Of a stretch of DNA of 64,000 nt, positions 18,801 to 27,696 are shown in pieces. A program made the position numbers and the translations under genes. Position 1 is the first letter of the stretch. Every line of letters starts with the position of its first letter. This stretch comes from Lysinibacillus sp. OF-1 (GTDB lineage: Bacteria; Bacillota; Bacilli; Bacillales_A; Planococcaceae). The stretch spans positions 558,001 to 622,000 of the forward strand of contig NZ_CP102798.1 in assembly GCF_028356935.1 (NCBI RefSeq), given 5' to 3'. The notes beneath the pieces are model-generated. The model saw nothing but the letters and a program-made list of their open reading frames with translations. It did not search any database and was not told where the DNA came from.

Positions 18801-19092
18801 CATTGGTGTCAATACGTACCTGAATCCAAATCCACCTTCAGACGCTGCTATCGATAATATGGAAATTGCTCGTGCATCCACAGAAGAGAAGGAAACGCAA
18901 ATTCGCAATTTACAAGCATTCTGGAAGACGCATGAAGAAGAAAGTGAAGCTGCAATCGCACGTTTACAAGAAGTTGCTGTTAACAATGGTAATATTTTTG
19001 CTGAGCTTATGGAATCAGTAAAAGTAGCAAGCTTAGGACAAATTACAAAAGCTTTATATGAAGTTGGCGGACAATATCGTCGAAATATGTAA
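15844..19092 (+). CDS. icmF: Fused isobutyryl-CoA mutase IcmF (B12 domain, G-protein chaperone, mutase)
   Basis: This 1082-residue adenosylcobalamin enzyme interconverts isobutyryl-CoA and n-butyryl-CoA, and in some homologues isovaleryl- and pivalyl-CoA. Order of domains: the B12-binding domain with DGHDAS (His25 as cobalt ligand) at 1-150; a MeaI-like GTPase with P-loop GTGGAGKSS near 202-210, a [15 protein letters not shown] region, [11 protein letters not shown] and NKFE base-specificity motif, about 195-450; and the (beta/alpha)8 mutase from about 540 ([37 protein letters not shown]). ATG 15844 was chosen over an upstream TTG because the longer form would run through the terminator hairpin. 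The operon upstream supplies the cofactor. It joins valine-type branched carbon to butyryl-CoA oxidation. Confidence 0.96.
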   Translation: MTKVEVYRPKNHVRFVTASSLFDGHDASVNIMRRILQSSGVEVIHLGHNRSVEEVVNAAIQEDAQGIAVSSYQGGHMEYFKYMYDLLREKGAPHIKIYGGGGGVILPREIKELHAYGIAGIFSPEDGRVLGLQGMINEQIKGTDFPTATGNYLDKLEALTTETPEILANLITAAESNEDEATKEMLIEARKRSKGTPVMGITGTGGAGKSSLTDELIRRFLKEFPDKRVAILSVDPTKQKTGGALLGDRIRMNAIFNNRVYMRSLATRGSRTELSASIGDVIDVVRVAGYDLIIVETSGIGQGDAEITRYTDLSMYVMTSEFGAPTQLEKIDMIDFADVIAINKFERKGSEDALRQVQKQYQRSRELWEESLDSMPVYGTIASQFNDKGTNALFAALVHIINEKTGYNWETSYEQFAKTQKQDVIIPNDRRYYLREITDTVRGYHKKSEQQVGFARRLFQLEGAITAVKEKAPEDALIASLSSLAQGVRDELSAESKRILDNWQTLKEAYAGDEFVTKVRDKEIRTILKTTSLSGTKIPKVALPKFEDYGEILRWVYKENVPGEFPYTAGVFQFKREGEDPKRQFAGEGTPERTNKRFHYLSKDDDAKRLSTAFDSVTLYGEDPDYRPDIYGKVGESGVSICTLEDMKKLYAGFDLCAPSTSVSMTINGPAPIILAMFMNTAIDQQVKLREQELGRTLTVEEFTETRENTLQVVRGTVQADILKEDQGQNTCIFSTEFALRMMGDIQQYFIDHKVRNYYSVSISGYHIAEAGANPISQLAFTLANGFTYVEYYLSRGMNINDFAPNLSFFFSNGLDPEYTVIGRVARRIWAIVMRDKYGANERAQKLKYHIQTSGRSLHAQEIDFNDIRTTLQALMALQDNCNSLHTNAYDEAITTPTEESVRRAMAIQMIITKEHGLAKNENPLQGAFVIEELTDLVEEAVLEEFDRINDRGGVLGAMETQYQRGKIQEESMYYEMLKHSGELPIIGVNTYLNPNPPSDAAIDNMEIARASTEEKETQIRNLQAFWKTHEEESEAAIARLQEVAVNNGNIFAELMESVKVASLGQITKALYEVGGQYRRNM

Positions 19093-19163
19093 TTGTAGAC
19101 ATTCAAAACTGCTTTTTTTCTAACATTTTTTTCTAATTTATGTAACAAGCTTCTCTAGTTTCT

Positions 19164-19200
19164 AGTGTCTAGTCTTAAGATTAGGCACTTCTTTTTATTT
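19164..19200 (+). terminator. icmF terminator
   Basis: AGTGTCTAGTCT (19164-19175) pairs with AGATTAGGCACT (19178-19189) with two G-U pairs, followed by TCTTTTTATTTT. Confidence 0.75.
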
Positions 19201-19242
19201 TCGTTATAATAGAAATGTAAAAAAAGGGGAGGCGCAGTAGGG

Positions 19243-19401
19243 ATGAAATCATTTATTCACTACATAATTATATTAGCTTTAGTATTGGTAGCCATTTTCC
19301 TGTATAATAAGCAAATTGGCGCTATTCCTTTACTACTATTATCTGTTTATTTGTTTTATCTTGGAATAAAAAAAATGCGTAATATAAAAAACAGTAATTG
19401 A
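19243..19401 (+). CDS. Small hydrophobic protein, 52 residues, unknown function
   Basis: ATG 19243 opens a 52-codon frame preceded by AAGGGGAGG (19225-19233) and by TATAAT at 19205-19210. The product starts MKSFIHYIIILALVLVAIFL and has two hydrophobic stretches (about residues 5-20 and 26-41) separated by YNKQIGAIP, then a basic tail (GIKKMRNIKNSN), as expected for a two-pass membrane peptide with both ends inside. I do not recognise the family. It lies alone between the icmF terminator and rpoE. Hydrophobicity pattern, start signals and position between two gene units support a real gene, but no homologue was checked. Confidence 0.55.
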   Translation: MKSFIHYIIILALVLVAIFLYNKQIGAIPLLLLSVYLFYLGIKKMRNIKNSN

Positions 19402-19553
19402 AGCTAGCAAAGGGGCTAAAACTTTGTATATAATGGGTATTATGCTTATGTATAGAAAGTACCTTTTGCGTGGCCTTTTTTGCTGCGCTTGGAAAATAAA
19501 GCACCATGTAATTTTAAAACGTCCATTGTGATGAGGGAAAGGAAGTGCACGAA

Positions 19554-20096
19554 TTGAATTTTCGTGAAATGACAAAGGAACAATTAACGGAAGAATCGTT
19601 AATTAACTTAGCTTATGCAATTTTAAATGAAAAACGTGCCTCAGTGTCTTTTAATGATTTACTAAAATTAATTCAAGAGCTTGTGGGCTATAGTGATGCA
19701 GAAATGAAATCCCGTCTGTTACAATTTTATACAGATATTAATATTGATGGCCGCTTCTTATATAATCAAGAAGCAGGATGGGGCCTACGTGAATGGTTTA
19801 AAGTAGAGCAAATTGAAGAAGAAACAGCACCTTCTGTTAAGACTCAAAAGAAAAAATCTAAAGCTGCCTTTGATGATGAAGATCTTGATGAGGATGTAGA
19901 TTTAGAAGAAGAAGATATCGACTTTGACGAAGACTTCGAAGAGTTTGTTGATGAAGAAGATATTGAAGAAGAGGACGAAGAAAAAGAAGAAATCGATTTT
20001 GACGATGAAGAAATCGAAGATATTGATGAAGAAATTGATGAAGACTTTATTGATGAAGAGGAAGAAGAGTTCGACGAAGAAGAGGAAGAAAACTAA
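19554..20096 (+). CDS. rpoE: DNA-directed RNA polymerase delta subunit RpoE
   Basis: This is the delta subunit of Firmicutes RNA polymerase, which speeds core recycling and affects promoter selectivity and response to initiating NTP. The N-terminal HARE-HTH globular domain covers about residues 1-90 (FNDLLKLIQELVGYSDAEMKSRLLQFYTDINIDGRF). The C-terminal half is a disordered, almost entirely Asp/Glu tail, diagnostic of the family. Two starts are possible: GTG 19545 and TTG 19554, each with its own Shine-Dalgarno. TTG 19554 gives MNFREMTKEQL, which aligns in length with the B. subtilis N-terminus, so it is preferred. pyrG follows, as in B. subtilis. Confidence 0.93.
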   Translation: MNFREMTKEQLTEESLINLAYAILNEKRASVSFNDLLKLIQELVGYSDAEMKSRLLQFYTDINIDGRFLYNQEAGWGLREWFKVEQIEEETAPSVKTQKKKSKAAFDDEDLDEDVDLEEEDIDFDEDFEEFVDEEDIEEEDEEKEEIDFDDEEIEDIDEEIDEDFIDEEEEEFDEEEEEN

Positions 20097-20144
20097 TACA
20101 GTACTCTTAGAATTTTCTTTCTATTAGGCATGGAGTAAAAAATC

Positions 20145-20258
20145 TTGACTTCTATCACGGTTCCGTTTAATCTTTTACTTGGGCTCCTTAAAAGAAGGAG
20201 AAAGACCGTGTATATAATACGCTCCCCCTGCAAACCTATGCAGGAGGAGCGTTTTTTT
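20145..20258 (+). promoter_or_regulatory. pyrG promoter, GGGCT initiation site and CTP-sensing attenuator
   Basis: TTGACT (20145-20150), 17 bases, then TAATCT (20168-20173) place the start of transcription at GGGCTCC (20181). An intrinsic terminator follows: ACGCTCCCCCTGCA (20219-20232) with TGCAGGAGGAGCGT (20239-20252), 13 of 14 paired, then seven T. In B. subtilis pyrG, low CTP makes polymerase stutter and add extra G residues at GGGC; the poly(G) end pairs with a C/U-rich strand of the terminator and prevents termination. Here the C/U-rich run is 20222-20229. The layout matches that mechanism. Confidence 0.82.
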
Positions 20259-20537
20259 GTTTTTAACTATATTCAGTTCTCCCATACATTCATCCAGAAA
20301 TGAATATAAAAGTTTGGATTTATTCATGATGTATAGTAAACGGTGACTGGATAAATGTTAGAGTTTTAAGGTTTAAAGGAAAGTGGAAAAGAGATAGAAC
20401 CGATTACAGCTTCGAATCGACTACATTTTTTGTAGACATTCTCGGCTTTTCTTTTTTTAGGGTATTAGAATATAAAGGATTCTGTTCCCCCCTAAGCGAG
20501 CTAGTAATTTTAGAACATCATAAGGAGGAATTTATTC
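20259..20537 (+). other. Remaining pyrG leader, about 280 bases, possible RNA structure
   Basis: No gene is seen here. The stretch 20396-20458 can form CGATT/AATCG and CTACA/TGTAG hairpins, with CCGA (20400-20403) and TCGG (20442-20445) able to close around them, and then a T-rich run CTTTTCTTTTTTT. This could be a second termination element. AAGGAGGA at 20521-20528 is the pyrG ribosome binding site. Confidence 0.3.
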
Positions 20538-22130
20538 ATGACGAAGTATATTTTTGTAACAGGTGGGGTTGTATCATCACTTGGAAAAGGGATTGTTGCA
20601 GCATCTCTAGGTCGTTTATTAAAGAACCGTGGTTTAGAAGTTACGATTCAAAAGTTTGACCCATATATCAATATTGACCCAGGTACAATGAGCCCTTATC
20701 AACATGGTGAGGTTTTTGTAACAGATGATGGTGCTGAGGCTGATTTAGACTTAGGACATTATGAACGTTTCATTGACATTAACCTAGGGAAACATTCTAC
20801 AGTAACTTCAGGTCGCGTTTACCAATCTGTATTACAGAAAGAACGTCGTGGTGATTATAATGGTGGAACAGTACAAGTAATTCCTCATATTACAAACGAA
20901 ATTAAAGACCGTATCCAACGTGCTGGTCGTGAAACTAATGCAGACGTTGTTATTACAGAGGTTGGTGGGACAGTAGGGGATATTGAATCATTGCCATTCC
21001 TTGAAGCGATTCGCCAAATGAAAACAAATTTAGGTCATGACAATGTGATGTATATTCACTGTACACTTATACCTTATATTAAAGCAGCTGGTGAATTGAA
21101 AACAAAGCCTACTCAGCATTCTGTTAAAGAATTACGCTCTTTAGGTATCCAGCCAAATATTATCGTCGTACGTACAGAACAAGAAGTACCACAAGATATG
21201 AAAGAGAAATTAGCATTATTCTGTGATGTGCAACCACATGAAATTATTGAATCTCGTGATGCAGAGCATTTATATGAAGTGCCATTAAACCTGCATGCAC
21301 AAGATATTGATGATATCGTTCTTGATCATTTTGGCATTGAAGCACCAGAGGCAGATATGGAAGAATGGCGCGAGCTGGTAGACAAAGTGAAGAACTTACC
21401 AAATAAAAGAAAAGTAGCATTAGTAGGGAAATATGTGGAACTACAAGATGCTTACATTTCAGTAGTTGAGGCATTAAAGCATGCGGGCTACGCATTTAAC
21501 TCTGATATTGAAATTGACTGGATTAATGCAGAACATGTCAATGCAGATAACGTTGCTTCACTATTAAAAGGTGCAGATGCCATTTTAGTACCAGGCGGTT
21601 TTGGTGATCGTGGTGTTGAAGGGAAAATTTTAGCGACACAATATGCGCGTGAAAATGATGTACCGTTCCTTGGTATTTGCTTAGGTATGCAATTAGCAAC
21701 AATAGAATTTGCTCGTAATGTCCTTGGTTTAAAAGGTGCACATTCTACAGAGCTTGATGCAAATACAGAGTACCCAATTATCGACTTCTTACCAGATCAA
21801 AATGATAGTGTAGATATTGGCGGTACATTACGTTTAGGATTATACCCATGTAAATTGAAAGATGGTTCAAAGGCAAGCAATGCATACGGTAAAGAGCTTG
21901 TTTATGAGCGTCACCGTCACCGCTATGAGTTTAACAATGAATATCGTGAGGCAATGGAAGCAGCAGGTCTTGTCTTCTCAGGTACAAGCCCTGATGGCAA
22001 ATTGGTTGAAATTATTGAGCTACCAGGTAACAACTTCTTTGTAGCATGTCAATTCCACCCAGAGCTAGTTTCACGTCCAAATCGTCCACAACCATTGTTC
22101 CGTGATTTTATCGGAGCAACATTTAAATAA
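20538..22130 (+). CDS. pyrG: CTP synthase PyrG
   Basis: This 530-residue enzyme makes CTP from UTP, ATP and glutamine. The N-terminal synthase domain starts [18 protein letters not shown] with the P-loop-like nucleotide site, followed by [20 protein letters not shown]. The C-terminal class I glutamine amidotransferase domain begins near residue 290 ([16 protein letters not shown]) and has [10 protein letters not shown], the nucleophilic cysteine in FLGICLGMQ near 380, and the His/Glu pair in CQFHPELVS near 507. Length is normal. It has its own promoter and attenuator and ends at a bidirectional terminator shared with ywjG. Confidence 0.98.
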   Translation: MTKYIFVTGGVVSSLGKGIVAASLGRLLKNRGLEVTIQKFDPYINIDPGTMSPYQHGEVFVTDDGAEADLDLGHYERFIDINLGKHSTVTSGRVYQSVLQKERRGDYNGGTVQVIPHITNEIKDRIQRAGRETNADVVITEVGGTVGDIESLPFLEAIRQMKTNLGHDNVMYIHCTLIPYIKAAGELKTKPTQHSVKELRSLGIQPNIIVVRTEQEVPQDMKEKLALFCDVQPHEIIESRDAEHLYEVPLNLHAQDIDDIVLDHFGIEAPEADMEEWRELVDKVKNLPNKRKVALVGKYVELQDAYISVVEALKHAGYAFNSDIEIDWINAEHVNADNVASLLKGADAILVPGGFGDRGVEGKILATQYARENDVPFLGICLGMQLATIEFARNVLGLKGAHSTELDANTEYPIIDFLPDQNDSVDIGGTLRLGLYPCKLKDGSKASNAYGKELVYERHRHRYEFNNEYREAMEAAGLVFSGTSPDGKLVEIIELPGNNFFVACQFHPELVSRPNRPQPLFRDFIGATFK

Positions 22131-22132
22131 TC

Positions 22133-22171
22133 AAAAAGAGTTGTCTCTCTATTAATGAGACAACTCTTTTT
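22133..22171. terminator. Bidirectional terminator between pyrG and ywjG
   Basis: A perfect 15-bp stem, AAAAAGAGTTGTCTC (22133-22147) with GAGACAACTCTTTTT (22157-22171), loop of 9. A-tract and T-tract on opposite arms let it serve both converging genes. Confidence 0.93.
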
Positions 22172-22181
22172 AAATGAATGT

Positions 22182-22712
22182 TTATAGTTCTTCTTCATCA
22201 ATACCAAGCATTTCATCATAAGCAATTTTCACTGCTTCATATACAAAAAGTCCAGCAATTGCATGTGGTACAACGATTCTTTGCCCTAAATCATTAGGCA
22301 ATAAACCACCTTTAACGCGTGTAGAAACATACGTATAGGCCAAATCTGCAAGAGGATTTTCCGTATTCGCTACTTCACTCGCAACAGCAGCGAAAGGAAT
22401 AAACCGTTTATTTAAGTCTTGAGCTAAAGCCAGTGCCTCCTCATCGTGCGCACTGCGTGTAAAAATGCAAACACGATCAGCTTCAGTTAAGCTTGTACTC
22501 GAAGTCCAAGGAGCTAATTTGCTAAATGGTTCAACTGCTTGAGATGCATTGGATTCAATAACTTGCATTTCACCAAAGCAAGCGAAATACACATGACCTT
22601 CTCCAATGGCTGCTTGTGCAAGGAGTCTTGCTGTTTCCTCAATAGCCTCCTCTTCATTTTGTGTTATTCTTTGTAATAATCCACTTAATTGTGTTGTTAG
22701 AATTTTTGACAT
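22182..22712 (-). CDS. ywjG: DUF2529 family protein YwjG
   Basis: This is the only minus-strand gene in the window. The 176-residue soluble protein resembles B. subtilis YwjG (DUF2529), of unknown function, and holds the same place between pyrG and spo0F. The middle region (VCIFTRSAHDEEALALAQDLNKRFIPFAAVAS) looks like a Rossmann-type or SIS-like fold with a nucleotide- or sugar-phosphate-binding loop, but no catalytic motif is certain. The start is set at the ATG whose first base is 22712, since AGAGGTGGG lies just upstream on the minus strand; an in-frame ATG six codons earlier lies before that site. TATAAT is visible upstream on the same strand. Confidence 0.85.
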   Translation of the reverse strand: MSKILTTQLSGLLQRITQNEEEAIEETARLLAQAAIGEGHVYFACFGEMQVIESNASQAVEPFSKLAPWTSSTSLTEADRVCIFTRSAHDEEALALAQDLNKRFIPFAAVASEVANTENPLADLAYTYVSTRVKGGLLPNDLGQRIVVPHAIAGLFVYEAVKIAYDEMLGIDEEEL

Positions 22713-22800
22713 GTTCCCACCTCTAACCATATTATAGGGGCGGAAAAGGTAGAAAGCAAAAGCAGATAATTTATAATACTAGAAGGTATTAAGCTGAAAA

Positions 22801-22827
22801 AGGAGAATTATACATAATAAAGAAAGT
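22801..22827 (+). promoter_or_regulatory. Possible sigma-H promoter of spo0F
   Basis: AGGAGAA (22801-22807), 13 bases, AGAAAGT (22821-22827) resemble the sigma-H elements AGGAWWT and RGAATWW imperfectly. B. subtilis spo0F is transcribed by sigma-H, so the position is plausible. No clear Spo0A box was found. Confidence 0.35.
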
Positions 22828-22867
22828 TTTTGTGTAAGAATAAAACTAAAAAAGGGCGGAATGAAAT

Positions 22868-23227
22868 GTGAAACGATTACTAATTGTCGATGATCAGCAG
22901 GGAATTCGTTTACTTTTAAATGAAGTGTTGAAAAAGGAAGGTTATCTTACATATTTAGCGGCTAATGGTTCAGAGGCATTAAAATATGCAGATGAGCAAC
23001 AGATGGATTGTGTTTTACTGGATATGAAGATTCCAGGGATGGACGGTATTGAAATCTTGAAACGCTTAAAAGAAAAATTTCCGAAGTTACCTGTATTTAT
23101 GATGACAGCATATGGCGAATTGGATGTAGTGCAAGAAGCTTTAGAATTAGGAGCTATTCGTTACTTTACAAAACCATTTGATATTTTTGAGGTGCGAGAT
23201 GAAGTAAATAAGGCTTTACAGGTGTAA
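22868..23227 (+). CDS. spo0F: Sporulation phosphorelay response regulator Spo0F
   Basis: This 119-residue single-domain receiver accepts phosphate from sporulation sensor kinases and passes it to Spo0B, then Spo0A. The acidic pocket is Asp8/Asp9, the phosphoacceptor is Asp52 (LLDMKIPGMDGIEILKR), the switch threonine is Thr80 (MMTAYGELD) and the conserved lysine is Lys102 (TKPFD). There is no output domain, as expected. The GTG start at 22868 follows AAGGGCGGA with 7 bases of spacing. The gene is flanked by ywjG and fbaA as in B. subtilis. Its presence supports an endospore former. Confidence 0.96.
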   Translation: MKRLLIVDDQQGIRLLLNEVLKKEGYLTYLAANGSEALKYADEQQMDCVLLDMKIPGMDGIEILKRLKEKFPKLPVFMMTAYGELDVVQEALELGAIRYFTKPFDIFEVRDEVNKALQV

Positions 23228-23259
23228 AAAACAGACAGTGGACACACGGTCTGTTTTTT
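23226..23259 (+). terminator. spo0F terminator
   Basis: AAAAAACAGAC (23226-23236) pairs with GTCTGTTTTTT (23249-23259), an 11-bp stem beginning within the stop codon. Confidence 0.85.
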
Positions 23260-23321
23260 ATGTTTATTTTGAAAGAAGCGACAGGGTATTGCCTTCAATT
23301 TCAGTGTGTTGCACTATGCTG

Positions 23322-23562
23322 TCGTGTAGAAAATAAGAGCCTCTGCATTTCAGGTGCAAGCCTCTGTTGAGTTACACTCCACAACGGCAGACACTGTCGC
23401 TACGTTATACTGCGGCTATCGTGTAGAAAATAAGAGCCCCTGCATTTCAGGTTCAAGCGCCGCCGTTACGTTGCACTACACTTTGGCGACACTGCCGCTA
23501 CGTTGCCCTCCGCTTTCGTGTAGAAAATAATAGCCCCTGCTTTTCAGGGGCTATTATTTTTG
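23322..23562 (+). repeat. Degenerate 97-bp tandem repeat ending in a terminator
   Basis: TCGTGTAGAAAATAA occurs at 23322, 23419 and 23516, exactly 97 bases apart each time. The first two units also share GAGCCYCTGCATTTCAGG, CAAGC and CACTGYCGCTACGTT. The third copy is truncated to its first ~45 bases, where the CCCCTG/CAGGGG arms are completed into a perfect 16-bp hairpin (23524-23539 with 23545-23560). Units 1 and 2 carry only the left arm. No open reading frame fits. The repeat occupies most of the gap between the spo0F terminator and fbaA. Confidence 0.85.
23524..23562 (+). terminator. Strong terminator-like hairpin upstream of fbaA
   Basis: A 16-bp perfect stem of AAAATAATAGCCCCTG and its complement with a 5-base loop CTTTT, ending in T residues. 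It lies 57 bases before the fbaA start. A weak -10 (TATGAT, 23564-23569) follows it, so it may insulate or attenuate fbaA. Confidence 0.8.
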
Positions 23563-23618
23563 CTATGATTGAGGGGCATGTTTATGTAAAGAATAGTCCT
23601 ATGAGGAGGATTTTTAGT

Positions 23619-24473
23619 ATGGCATTAGTATCTATGAAAGAGATGTTAATTAAAGCAAAAGCAGAAGGTTATGCGGTTGGTCAATTCAACATTAATAACC
23701 TTGAATGGACTCAAGCAATTTTACAAGCAGCTGAAGAAGAAAAATCTCCAGTGATTCTTGGTGTTTCTGAAGGTGCAGGTAAATATATGGGCGGATTTAT
23801 TTCCGTTGTTCATATGGTAAAAGGTTTAATGGAATCTTACGGTATTACAGTTCCTGTAGCGATTCATCTTGACCATGGTTCTAGCTTTGCAAAATGTAAA
23901 GAGGCAATTGATGCAGGCTTTACTTCAGTGATGATTGATGCATCACATCACTCATTTGAGGAAAATGTAAAAATTACTTCAGAAGTAGTAGAATACGCAC
24001 ATGCTAAAGGCGTTTCTGTGGAAGCAGAATTAGGAACAGTTGGTGGAGATGAAGATGGCGTAATCGGTGGTATTATTTATGCTAATCCAGAAGAATGCCG
24101 CAAAATGGTTGAACTGACAGACATCGATTGCTTAGCACCAGCACTTGGCTCTGTACATGGTCCTTACAAAGGAGAGCCAAACTTAGGCTTTAAAGAAATG
24201 GAAGAAATCTCTAAATTAGCGGATCTTCCACTTGTCTTACATGGTGGTACAGGTATCCCAACAAAGGATATTCAACGTTCCATTTCATTAGGTACAGCTA
24301 AAATCAACGTCAATACTGAAAATCAAATTGAAGCAACAAAAGTAATCCGTGAAATTCTAGACAACGACAAAGTTGTTTACGATCCACGTAAATTCCTTGG
24401 TCCAGCACGTGAAGCCATTAAGGCAACGGTTATTGGTAAAATTCGTGAATTTGGTAGTGCACAAAAAGCATAA
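23619..24473 (+). CDS. fbaA: Class II fructose-1,6-bisphosphate aldolase FbaA
   Basis: This 284-residue zinc-dependent aldolase cleaves fructose 1,6-bisphosphate to DHAP and glyceraldehyde 3-phosphate. Zinc- and substrate-binding motifs are present: [15 protein letters not shown] near residue 80, [15 protein letters not shown] near 131, [13 protein letters not shown] near 176 and [14 protein letters not shown] near 205. ATG 23619 follows GAGGAGGA (23602-23609) and gives [10 protein letters not shown] as in B. subtilis (285 residues). An upstream in-frame ATG at 23565 lacks a ribosome binding site. It is followed by transaldolase, murA and glpX in the usual order. Confidence 0.97.
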   Translation: MALVSMKEMLIKAKAEGYAVGQFNINNLEWTQAILQAAEEEKSPVILGVSEGAGKYMGGFISVVHMVKGLMESYGITVPVAIHLDHGSSFAKCKEAIDAGFTSVMIDASHHSFEENVKITSEVVEYAHAKGVSVEAELGTVGGDEDGVIGGIIYANPEECRKMVELTDIDCLAPALGSVHGPYKGEPNLGFKEMEEISKLADLPLVLHGGTGIPTKDIQRSISLGTAKINVNTENQIEATKVIREILDNDKVVYDPRKFLGPAREAIKATVIGKIREFGSAQKA

Positions 24474-24519
24474 TTTTTGCATTTAATATGTTACAAAAGC
24501 ATAGTTAAATACACATACT

Positions 24520-24562
24520 AAGAGAAGTGTTGATGCTTTCAATCGACCTTCTCTTGTTTTTG
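24520..24562 (+). terminator. fbaA terminator
   Basis: AAGAGAAG (24520-24527) pairs with CTTCTCTT (24548-24555) across a 20-base loop that has inner pairing GA/TC, then GTTTTTG. Confidence 0.65.
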
Positions 24563-24623
24563 AAATAATGAAATTTTGGAAAATATTTAATAATATAAGA
24601 AAAATGATCAGGAGGAAATAAAA

Positions 24624-25274
24624 ATGAAATTTTTCATTGATACAGCAAACTTTGAAGAGATTAAAGAGGCACATGCATGGGGTATTTTATCAGGGGTTAC
24701 AACAAACCCATCATTAGTGGCTAAAGAAGAGAATGTTTCTTTCCATGATCGTCTTCGTGAAATAGCTGAGCTTGTTGATGGCTCTGTAAGCGGAGAAGTT
24801 ATTGCACTTGATGCGGAAGGTATGATTAAAGAAGGTTTGGAATTAGCTGCGATTGCTCCAAACATAACAGTAAAGTTACCAATGACACCAGCTGGATTAG
24901 AGGCATGTCGTTTCTTTGCAAACAAAGGTATTAAAACAAACGTGACATTAATCTTTAGTGCGAACCAAGCATTAATGGCTGCGCGTGCAGGTGCTACATA
25001 CGTATCACCATTTATCGGCCGTTTAGATGACATTGGTCAAAATGGTGTCGAGCTAATTGAAACAATAGCAGATATTTTTACCATTCATAATATCGATACG
25101 CAAATTATTGCTGCTTCTGTTCGTCATCCTCAGCATGTTACAGCAGCAGCTTTAGCTGGCGCACATATTTCAACTACACCGTTTAAAGTATTAAAGCAAC
25201 TTTTCAACCATCCATTAACGGAAAAAGGAATTGAAGGATTTTTAACGGATTGGAATACGAGAAAAGGCGAATAA
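24624..25274 (+). CDS. tal: Transaldolase (fructose-6-phosphate aldolase-like subfamily)
   Basis: This 216-residue short transaldolase of the pentose phosphate pathway transfers dihydroxyacetone units between sugar phosphates. Family signatures: [32 protein letters not shown] near residue 24, the Schiff-base lysine in [10 protein letters not shown] near 85, and [29 protein letters not shown] near 110. Length matches B. subtilis Tal (YwjH). Shine-Dalgarno AGGAGG is 7 bases before the ATG. The order fba-tal-murA-glpX is conserved in bacilli. Confidence 0.95.
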   Translation: MKFFIDTANFEEIKEAHAWGILSGVTTNPSLVAKEENVSFHDRLREIAELVDGSVSGEVIALDAEGMIKEGLELAAIAPNITVKLPMTPAGLEACRFFANKGIKTNVTLIFSANQALMAARAGATYVSPFIGRLDDIGQNGVELIETIADIFTIHNIDTQIIAASVRHPQHVTAAALAGAHISTTPFKVLKQLFNHPLTEKGIEGFLTDWNTRKGE

Positions 25275-25337
25275 TAAGATTATAAAGTGAGCCAATTGCA
25301 AAAAATACTACTTTCCAATCATGAGGGAGAACGCAAA

Positions 25338-26624
25338 ATGGATGTTTATAAAATTACTGGCGAAAATCGTCTACGAGGTACAATTAAAGTTAGTGGTGCA
25401 AAAAATAGTGCAGTCGCCTTAATTCCTGCATCAATTTTGGCGAACTCTCCAGTGACTATTGGGGGGATACCCGAAATTTCAGATGCTTGGACGTTAAAGG
25501 CTTTATTAGAGGAAATTGGTGGAGAAGTTTCATTTGAGGATGGCACAATGACAATTGATCCTACAGATATGATTGCATTGCCTTTACCAAATGGAAACGT
25601 GAAAAAGTTACGCGCTTCTTATTATTTAATGGGTGCTATGCTTGGACGTTTTAAGAAAGCAGTCATAGGGTTACCTGGAGGCTGCTTTTTAGGACCACGA
25701 CCAATTGACCAACATATAAAAGGCTTTGAGGCATTGGGAGCTAAAATTACCAATGAACATGGAGCCATCTATTTACGTGCAGATGAATTGATTGGGGCAA
25801 AAATTTATTTAGATGTAGCAAGTGTTGGGGCAACGATTAATATTATGTTAGCAGCAGTGCTTGCAAAGGGACGGACTGTCATTGAAAATGCCGCAAAGGA
25901 GCCTGAAATCATCGATGTAGCGACACTTCTGACGAATATGGGGGCCAATATTAAAGGTGCAGGTACAAGTGTCATCCGTATTGAAGGTGTAGAAGAGCTA
26001 CATGGTACCGAGCATACGATTATACCAGATCGCATTGAAGCATCTACATTTTTGATAATGGCTGCAGCAGTTGGTGATGGTATTACCATTGATAACGTTA
26101 TTCCACTGCATTTAGAAGCGATTATCGCAAAGCTTCGTGAAATGGGTGTGAAAATCGAAATTGGTGAAGAAAGTATTTATGTACCAAAAACAGATCTCTC
26201 GACATTACAGGCAGTGGATGTCAAAACGCTGGTATACCCCGGATTCCCAACGGACATTCAGCAGCCACTTGCGGTGTTAATGTCACAGGCATTCGGTTCT
26301 TCTAAAGTAACAGATACTATTTATACAGCTCGATTTAAACATATTGATGAGCTTCGTCGTATGAATGCAGATGCTCGTGTAGAAGGAAATACAGCTATTA
26401 TTAAAGGGCCGAGTAAATTACATGGCTCAACGGTAACAGCTACAGATCTTCGCGCGGGTGCAGCTTTAGTTTTAGCTGGTCTCTTAGCTGAAGGCGAAAC
26501 AGAGGTTCAGGATATCTATCATATTGAACGTGGCTATAGCTCACTTATTGAGAAATTACGTGATTTAGGCGCTGATATTCGACGTGAAACAATCATGGCA
26601 CGTGTAGCTGAGACAAAGGAATAA
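25338..26624 (+). CDS. murAB: UDP-N-acetylglucosamine 1-carboxyvinyltransferase, second copy (MurAB/MurZ)
   Basis: This 428-residue enolpyruvyl transferase catalyses the first committed step of peptidoglycan synthesis, transferring PEP to UDP-GlcNAc. Lys-Asn of the active site is in [13 protein letters not shown] near residue 22, and the catalytic cysteine that fosfomycin alkylates is in [14 protein letters not shown] near 116. DRIEASTF and [10 protein letters not shown] are also intact. ATG 25338 follows GAGGGAG; a GTG further upstream (25287) lacks a good signal. The position between tal and glpX identifies it as the MurAB/MurZ paralogue; MurAA is at 62732. Confidence 0.95.
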   Translation: MDVYKITGENRLRGTIKVSGAKNSAVALIPASILANSPVTIGGIPEISDAWTLKALLEEIGGEVSFEDGTMTIDPTDMIALPLPNGNVKKLRASYYLMGAMLGRFKKAVIGLPGGCFLGPRPIDQHIKGFEALGAKITNEHGAIYLRADELIGAKIYLDVASVGATINIMLAAVLAKGRTVIENAAKEPEIIDVATLLTNMGANIKGAGTSVIRIEGVEELHGTEHTIIPDRIEASTFLIMAAAVGDGITIDNVIPLHLEAIIAKLREMGVKIEIGEESIYVPKTDLSTLQAVDVKTLVYPGFPTDIQQPLAVLMSQAFGSSKVTDTIYTARFKHIDELRRMNADARVEGNTAIIKGPSKLHGSTVTATDLRAGAALVLAGLLAEGETEVQDIYHIERGYSSLIEKLRDLGADIRRETIMARVAETKE

Positions 26625-26718
26625 TGAGAGCTAAAAGTTTTCAGCCAATTATGTTACAATAGAGGTAATTTGAATGTTTTGGCATAAAAAGATGCCGATA
26701 ACGGGAGGCAAAGCAACA

Positions 26719-27675
26719 ATGGAACGTAGTTTATCGATGGAAGTAGTACGAGTAACAGAAGCAGCAGCAATCGCATCCGGGAAATGGATGGGACGCGGTT
26801 TGAAAATTGAAGCAGATGATGCAGCAACAACAGCGATGCGCAAAATGTTCGATACAATTCCAATGCATGCTACAGTAGTAATTGGTGAAGGTGAAATGGA
26901 TGAAGCACCAATGCTTTATATTGGTGAAGAACTTGGTTTACGAAATGGTGGTCCAAAAGTAGATATCGCAGTGGATCCTTTAGAAGGTACAAATATTGTG
27001 GCAAAAGGTACGAACGGTGCCATGACAGTACTTGCTATTGCAGATAAAGGCAATTTGTTAAATGCGCCAGACATGTACATGGAGAAAATTGCTGTAGGGC
27101 CAGAAGCGGCTGGAAAAGTGGATATAAATGCTTCTGTCACTTATAACTTATTACAAGTAGCAAAGGCTAAAAATAAAGATATTTCTGATGTAGTTGCTAC
27201 TCTTTTAGATCGACCTCGCCATCAAGCAATTGTTGATGAAATTCGTGAAGCTGGCGCACGTATTAAGTTTATCCAAGATGGCGATGTTGGCGCAGCAATC
27301 AACACCGCTTTTGATGAAACGGGTATTGATATTATGTTTGGAACAGGTGGCGCTCCAGAGGGTGTTATTTCGGCAGTGGCCTTAAAATGCCTCGGTGGGG
27401 ACTTCCAAGCAAAACTAGTACCAGAGGATGAAGAGCAATTAGAACGCTGCACAAAAATGGGTGTAGATGTTGAGAAAGTGCTTTATTTAGATGACCTAGT
27501 AAAAGGCGATGATGCTATTTTTGCAGCAACTGCTGTAACAGATTGCGAGCTTTTAAAGGGTGTTCAATATAAAGGTGCTTATGCCCTAACACACTCAGTA
27601 GTTATGCGAGCTAAATCCGGTACGGTTCGCTTTGTAGAAGGCCGTCACGCTCTTGAGAAAAAACCTAGATATTAA
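26719..27675 (+). CDS. glpX: Fructose-1,6-bisphosphatase class II GlpX
   Basis: This 318-residue Li+-sensitive metal-dependent phosphatase converts fructose 1,6-bisphosphate to fructose 6-phosphate in gluconeogenesis. The metal-binding motif [16 protein letters not shown] (written here as [16 protein letters not shown]) lies near residue 81, with [11 protein letters not shown] near 55 and [14 protein letters not shown] near 208. ATG 26719 follows GGGAGG (26705-26710); the in-frame ATG at 26674 lies in front of that site. It lies between murAB and rho as in B. subtilis ywjI. Confidence 0.94.
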   Translation: MERSLSMEVVRVTEAAAIASGKWMGRGLKIEADDAATTAMRKMFDTIPMHATVVIGEGEMDEAPMLYIGEELGLRNGGPKVDIAVDPLEGTNIVAKGTNGAMTVLAIADKGNLLNAPDMYMEKIAVGPEAAGKVDINASVTYNLLQVAKAKNKDISDVVATLLDRPRHQAIVDEIREAGARIKFIQDGDVGAAINTAFDETGIDIMFGTGGAPEGVISAVALKCLGGDFQAKLVPEDEEQLERCTKMGVDVEKVLYLDDLVKGDDAIFAATAVTDCELLKGVQYKGAYALTHSVVMRAKSGTVRFVEGRHALEKKPRY

Positions 27676-27696
27676 TGATATTTTCTTCTAAAATAT

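Noticed and set aside
19924..20127. Lys-rich frame inside rpoE
   Set aside because: It is the shifted reading of the GAA/GAT-rich acidic tail.
20286..20308. CATTCAT..ATGAAT inverted repeat as a FadR site
   Set aside because: Arms are in the opposite order to the FadR consensus and it lies within a leader, so a simple hairpin is more likely.
23322..23560. CRISPR-like repeat array
   Set aside because: Units are 97 bases with only part conserved and no repeat-spacer pattern; no cas genes nearby.
24483..24674. 63-codon minus-strand frame between fbaA and tal
   Set aside because: Spans the fbaA terminator and the tal start; low-complexity hydrophobic shadow.
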